A stretch of 64,000 nt of DNA from Ceratotherium simum simum (lineage: Eukaryota; Chordata; Mammalia; Perissodactyla; Rhinocerotidae), in contig NW_004454171.1 of NCBI RefSeq assembly GCF_000283155.1, positions 12,270,990 to 12,334,989 on the forward strand, in the 5' to 3' direction. The translations under genes and the position numbers were made by a program. A model generated the notes under the pieces. It searched no databases, was not told where the DNA came from, and saw only the letters and a program-made list of their open reading frames with translations. Below are positions 59,220 through 64,000 of the stretch, piece by piece. Positions within the stretch are counted from its first letter, which is position 1. Every line of letters begins with the position of its first letter.

Positions 59220-59470
59220 CTTTGAGGAGTACAGGCTTTGCCTTCTAAAAGACTTGGGTGTGAATCCAGGCTATGCTGGTTACATCACTGCGACCTTGGC
59301 AAGTTATTTAATCTTTTAAAGCCTCAGTGTCCTAATCTATAGGACAACAATGGCATTATTACCTCACAGGGTTGCTGAGACGATTAACTGAGATATTTTC
59401 TCTATATAGTGTCTTTAGCATAGTGTCGGAAACACGGCATATAAGTCAGTAGCTATTATTTCTTAATATC
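59220..59470 (+). repeat. MIR SINE in MSRB2 intron
   Basis: TTCTAAAAGACTTGGGTGTG, GCGACCTTGGCAAGTTATTT, GCCTCAGTGTCCTAATCTAT and GTTGCTGAGACGATTAACTG follow MIR. Confidence 0.85.
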
Positions 59471-60879
59471 ATCATTATCATTAATAACAGATATCTAACA
59501 AATCCACACAGCTGTGGGTCCAATTAAAAGCATCTGCACATTTAGGTTTGGGTCTTTGCAATCCTTTTCCAAGGGTTCAAAAGTATTCATCTGAGCCACT
59601 CTGGCCCAGGGAAAAACATCTTAAGTATCGTTTCATCATAGCCTTTCCACCCTCAACATTATATATAAACTAGTGATCATTAAAGGAATTTGGTGGAGAA
59701 TTATGAATATGATAAATTTTTTTTAATGAATGAATCTAAGACTAATAAAAAGTCATTTAAAACATTTTATGGGAAATAATAAACCTTTATTGATGCAATT
59801 AACAGAATCTGGAGATTTTACCAGGTAATATAAGAGGCCTCTCATATATATTTAAGACTGGGAACCTAAATATTAAGGTTAGAAATTCCAATATACATAT
59901 TTAAATGATAATCAGATTATAAGGCCCACCCTTGAAAACCTAAAACCATTCTGGATCATCTCTTCTCATATACTCTTAGAAGTATTTCTTTAGTTTTGCT
60001 ATGTGTTTATTTGCTTTGTTTTTTTCTTCATTTCTGGAAATTCCTTAGCCTCCAAAAAACAGCAGAGGCACCCGCTGGTAACTGACAACTCTAGCATCTT
60101 AGAAGAATTTCCAAACAATGGAAGGAAGGGTCGGGGCGCACACAAAGGTTTTTAAACAATGTTACTTAGTTACTTGCAACATGTAGGACACCAGGAAGTT
60201 ACATAAGAAGGGAACTAATATCAGGCTCTTGGTTCCTTTTATTCTAAGCCGATTTATGACCATGAAGTATGTGATCCCACAGAAGATTTTAATAAAGGCT
60301 TCCAGAATTGGCCTGTGAGAGGAGGAGAAGGAGGGGGAAGAGAGGAAGCAGGGGAGGGGACAAAGTCACATAATTCCAAGGCTAATGAAGCGACAGTCTG
60401 GAGTCCCCAGGGGAGTGATAACATCCTGAGAGTGTTCTTGACCCAGAAACCCTGGATGAAAGGTCTCTGATGTGGAGGGTCGGCAGCTCTCCCAGGACGC
60501 GCGCCATATTGGTTCGGCGTGAAGGGAAGTGTGCAGGCAGCAATGAGCCCAGCTGTCAAGAGGCAGTGGTCCACGTCCTCTTGACTCTTTAACTATTTAG
60601 TTTTGGCCAACAGACTTTTCACCTCATTTTGACTCTATACAAGCATTTGAAGGAATGTTTATTTTTTTCTCTATCCCTGCTCCTATTATTAAGGCTGGAG
60701 ACTGGGGACAGAGAGAGAGGGAAAATGAGAATATATCCCTAAGACTATCCTCTTGAATGGGAAGCATGCTCAGGAATATAGTCTTCATTTACAGATTCTC
60801 ATTAATTAGAGATCAAGAATTCCTCATTATAAAGACACATTCATGTATATAGGCCTAAGCAGGGTCTGTCTCTAAGAAT

Positions 60880-61130
60880 AAATCATGGCTAACATGTATT
60901 GAGTGCTTGGCATGTGGCACGCATTGCTCTGGGGCTTTTACATATATTGACTCATAACTCAGTTAATCCTCCCAACAACCTTATGAATTCTGTACTACTA
61001 TCATGCTCATTTTACAGATGAGGAAATTGAGGCACAGAGAGGTTAAGAAATTTGCCAAGGTCACACAGCAATGGAGCCAGCACATACCTCTAGGCAGCCT
61101 TAACCACTCTGCTACATGGTCTCTCTTATA
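60880..61130 (-). repeat. MIR SINE, antisense orientation on the plus strand
   Basis: TGGCTAACATGTATTGAGTG, CAGTTAATCCTCCCAACAAC, GAGGAAATTGAGGCACAGAG, GCCAAGGTCACACAGCAATG. Complete reverse MIR. Confidence 0.9.
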
Positions 61131-61454
61131 AACGAATGCATCTTTAAGAAGAGTATATTCTGGAACATAAAAGATTCTTATGAATATATTCTTATTTTTC
61201 CCAGTTCCAGCTGCAGAAGCAGCAGCAGCAAAAATGGAACAAACTCAAAAGTCTTTAAAAAAAGAAAATGGAAACTTCAACTAAATGATTAAAAAGAAAT
61301 AAATAAGGTTGGCAAATTGGAAGTTCAGTAAACAGGCCACTTGGCAAAATGGCTTTTGGAGAAAGGGCTGGTTTCCCGGTGAGTCTTGGCTGCTTCACAA
61401 CCTCAGTGACCAGGGTTGGTCACTCAGCTTCCTGAATCTGGACTAGCATTGTGC

Positions 61455-61650
61455 TAATACAGTAGACACTGGCCATAGGTGGCCTTTTAAGTTCAAATTA
61501 ATTAAATAAAATGAAAAGTTCAGTTTTTCAGCCACACTAGCCACATTTCGAGTGCTCAATAGCCACCTGTGATCAGTGGCTACCATATTGGATGGTGCAG
61601 ATATAGAACATTTCCATCATTGTAGAAAGTTCTACTGGACAGAGCTTTCT
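61455..61650. repeat. Old DNA-transposon-like repeat
   Basis: TTAAGTTCAAATTAATTAAA, CTAGCCACATTTCGAGTGCT, CAATAGCCACCTGTGATCAG, AGAAAGTTCTACTGGACAGA. This order matches a common short MER-type repeat; family name not assigned. Confidence 0.6.
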
Positions 61651-63010
61651 GCTCTGGTCTCTCAGGTCCCTCCTTGCTCCAACATTCTGTGATTCCACAA
61701 CGGAGCCTGTGTGGTGAAGGGATGTTGGGCATTGGGTAGGAAGAAGGTGTCATCTTTATAGGTGCAGAAACTGGACCACCAGTGAAGTAAAAAACGAAGA
61801 CTAAAATGTAGGAGTGTGCTCTTGCAAGGATGACATCTCATCCCTTCTTTTAATAGCCCAAAGACAAAGGCAGAATGTCTGTCCGGTTACCACGTAGTAA
61901 CAGGGCAGTCCTCTACCTTTTCACAACTCGGTTCATTAGCTAAAAGCAGGTTGGCCATCTCAAGGTCCTACTTCTCCTCTTCAACAGAACCAAAGGCCAA
62001 GCAACAACTAACATCTCAGAAACATGCATCCTGCATTTTACTGTGTCAAAATTAACCCATGGCTCCCCAGGTCACCCTGGGCTGACGGCTATCTTAGAAA
62101 CCTCCTCACCAGGCACTGACAGAGTGAACGGATCTGGGCAAAGGCCTGCCCCTCCCTGAGCATCCTTCCTAATCCTTCCTATCCTTGCAGGCGGGGTCTG
62201 GATTTCCAAATTCAGGCCACAGAGCAGCCAGCGGCCCAGTCTGCTCACAGCCCAAAAGACACAATGCAGCAATGCCTGATGGAAGATTCCCAGAGCTGGC
62301 TTGATTTATATTTTATTCCAAACTAATTTAGGGTTGATGCAAAAGAAAGGAAAACATCTTTGAAGTTCTGAAAAACGGGACTTCAAAAGATGTTTTCTTT
62401 TCTTCTCCATCGAATCTACTTTTTTTAGACTGTTTCCTGCATGTCTAAACAAAAAAGCCTTTGTTGAGAGATTTCAGATCCTGATTGACTTAAAAGAGGC
62501 TTTGAAATCAAGGGACAATTAAATTTACTTTTAGCTACATAGAAGAGGGCATGGTATTCACTGCTGTCAAGCATTGTGGGGAATCCATCCTCATAAAATT
62601 CTATATTTCTTAAATTAAATTATAAACCCATTTTCCCTGGGAGAGATACAGCTTTAATCACGTGGCCAAGCAAATACTATTATGGTTTAGATTTCTTTAA
62701 ATACTTTCCCAGGAAAAAATTCTAATAGCTTTATTTTAAGGTGCCCACTAAGTTTTATTTTTGTGCTATTTCTTGGGAATACAGAAAGGAAGAATATAGG
62801 TTAAGAAGTCTTGTTAACTATTCTACATGCTAGAAATAATCAAGACAGGCAAGAATCTTACATGAACAGCTCTCTTTATAGCAACTGTGCCAAATGAGAA
62901 GGGCAATTAAAAACAACATGTGTATATATTTACCCAAGGCCTCAACTGAGACAGAGCCATCTGAATTGAGAGGTCTGTCCTCCCTCAGTATCTCCTGATG
63001 CTAATCTTAC

Positions 63011-63087
63011 CTGAAGAGTGGGCTGTCACAGCACACACAGTGATACATTCCCGATTCCTCATTATTCAGGTAGATCCCGCTGAAAGG
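63011..63087 (-). CDS. MSRB2: MSRB2 internal exon (first zinc CxxC)
   Basis: This 77-base exon has the acceptor GACTTTCAG upstream and the donor GTAAG at 63006-63010. It encodes [20 protein letters not shown] and then DSPLF, leaving AG to be joined to the first T of the next exon (phase 2), so the two exons fit exactly. CVCC is the first zinc-binding CxxC of MsrB proteins, and FSGIYLNN is a conserved entry strand of the domain. It is too short to appear as a long open frame and was found from the splice sites and the family motif. The intron to the next exon is about 5.4 kb. The preceding exons, with the mitochondrial targeting region, lie beyond the right edge. Confidence 0.96.
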
Positions 63088-64000
63088 CTGAAAGTCAATC
63101 AGATACATCATGTTCAGGTTTCTCCTTACACCAGCAGGAGATGATAGAGCAGACTGAAATCCAAGATTAAGTCCCCAAATAAAGGAATTTTTGTACTAAT
63201 TTGACAAAGTGCAAATATCACCAGAGAGAAACTTACAACACAACGCACCCAATGAGCAGCCTGCGGGCCTATTTACAACCCGGACTTTATTGTGCCAAAT
63301 ATTCAGATTATGACATTAACAATGCTTTGTATTTAAATAGCACCTTTCATCCATGAACATCAAAGTCTGTGAAGAGGCAAGAGAACAGTCCTCCTGATTG
63401 TGTGAGATTTCAGTCTCCATTTCAGAAGAGTTAATACAATAGGAATCTAGTCAACTGTCTAAAACACTTTGAAATCTCCACTTACAGACAGAATAAAAAT
63501 ACATAAAAAGAGATCGGGGGCCGGCCCCGTGGCTTAGTGGTTAAGTGCACGCGCTCCGCTACTGGCGGCCCGGGGTTCAGATCCCAGGCGCACACCGACG
63601 CACCGCTTCTCCGGCCATGCTGAGGCCGCGTCCCACATACAGCAACTAGAAGGATGTACAACTATGGCATACAACTGGGGCTTTGGGGAAAAAAAAAAAG
63701 GAGGAGGATTGGCAATAGATGTTAGCTCAGAGCCGGTCTCCCTCAGCAAAAAGAAGGGGATTAGCATGGGTGTTAGCTCAGGGCTGATCTTCCTCACCAA
63801 AAAAATAAATAAATAAATAAATAAAAGAGATCGGAGTTGTGCCCTTAATATGCTTCATGTGGTGTTTGGGACACTGCATACCTAATACATGTTAAATAAG
63901 GAGCTAGATTCTCCCGATGCCTAAGTTACTACTTAGATGAAATTACCACGTTAATTGTGGCTTCAGGAGTTCCCAGCTTTTCAACAGTCTCCCAAGGGGA
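63088..64000 (-). other. MSRB2: MSRB2 upstream intron, partial
   Basis: This intronic sequence continues past the right edge. Its only clear landmark is the young ERE1 SINE at 63518-63822. I saw no exon-like stretch with splice sites and MsrB homology here. Confidence 0.8.
63518..63822 (+). mobile_element. Young ERE1 SINE in MSRB2 intron
   Basis: GGCCGGCCCCGTGGCTTAGT start, CpG-rich body with GCGCACACCGACGCACCGC, GGGGTTCAGATCCCAGGCGC B-box region, two TTAGCTCAG-containing tail units and (AAAT)n end. Exact 12-base target duplication AAAAGAGATCGG at 63506-63517 and 63823-63834. It lies antisense to MSRB2. Confidence 0.96.

Larger units (their letters stand above)
57601..63010 (-). other. MSRB2: MSRB2 intron between the CxxC exon and the core exon
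   Basis: This intron is defined by GTAAG at its right end and TTCCACAG at its left end. It holds a double-hairpin sequence (58017-58052), plus-oriented MIR copies at about 58130-58295 and 59220-59470, a hAT-like element (58733-59213), a minus-oriented MIR (60880-61130) and another DNA-transposon-like fossil (61455-61650). I saw no further exon in it. The stretch 61650-63000 shows no recognisable element. Confidence 0.85.

Noticed and set aside
63518..63600. tRNA-like head of an ERE SINE as a tRNA gene
   Set aside because: The A- and B-box-like blocks belong to the SINE promoter; no cloverleaf with a plausible anticodon arm was seen.
1..64000. CRISPR array, operon, prophage or other bacterial system
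   Set aside because: Introns, splice sites, SINEs, LINEs and gene spacing are all mammalian, and no regularly spaced direct repeats with unique spacers occur.

Overview
This is mammalian genomic DNA, most likely from an odd-toed ungulate (a horse-like animal). The main evidence is at least seven tRNA-derived SINEs of the equine ERE type, several with target-site duplications, on a background of MIR, L2, L1/HAL1 and old DNA-transposon fossils. There is no operon-like packing and no bacterial or phage gene content. Long open frames are rare, and those present are explained by repeats, CpG-island GC bias or shadows of an exon.

The only functional protein-coding gene I can support is MSRB2 (mitochondrial methionine-R-sulfoxide reductase B2), on the minus strand at the right end. 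Its last three coding exons are visible at 63011-63087, 57450-57600 and 56424-56528, with matching splice sites and phases. The promoter and first exons lie beyond the right edge. Candidate poly(A) signals lie at 55848 and 55769. Its introns carry MIRs, a hAT-like fossil and a young ERE1.

Layout from the left: 1-9.4 kb is repeat-rich intergenic DNA. 9.6-12.2 kb is a broken CpG island of about 2.6 kb with G-quadruplex-type runs, an AT-rich homeodomain-site block and no recognisable coding sequence. 12.2-31 kb is intergenic with L1, MIR and other old repeats. 31-40 kb holds four ERE SINEs, L2, and L1. 40.9-44.2 kb holds a probable decayed endogenous retrovirus on the minus strand. 45-55.6 kb is dominated by L1/HAL1 remains and contains an RPL21 processed pseudogene split by a later L1 insertion. 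55.7-64 kb is the 3' part of MSRB2.

From memory of the human map, MSRB2 is followed by PTF1A, the pancreas and cerebellum bHLH gene, several tens of kb downstream. If that order holds here, PTF1A lies off the left edge, and the CpG island and intergenic DNA form part of its upstream regulatory domain. That is inference; no PTF1A coding sequence is in the window. I found no new gene system. The most interesting items are the non-coding CpG island with its duplicated homeodomain/E-box motif, the changed MSRB2 C-terminus, the pseudogene-plus-L1 nest, and a perfect double hairpin in MSRB2 intron 3 sequence close to exon 4.
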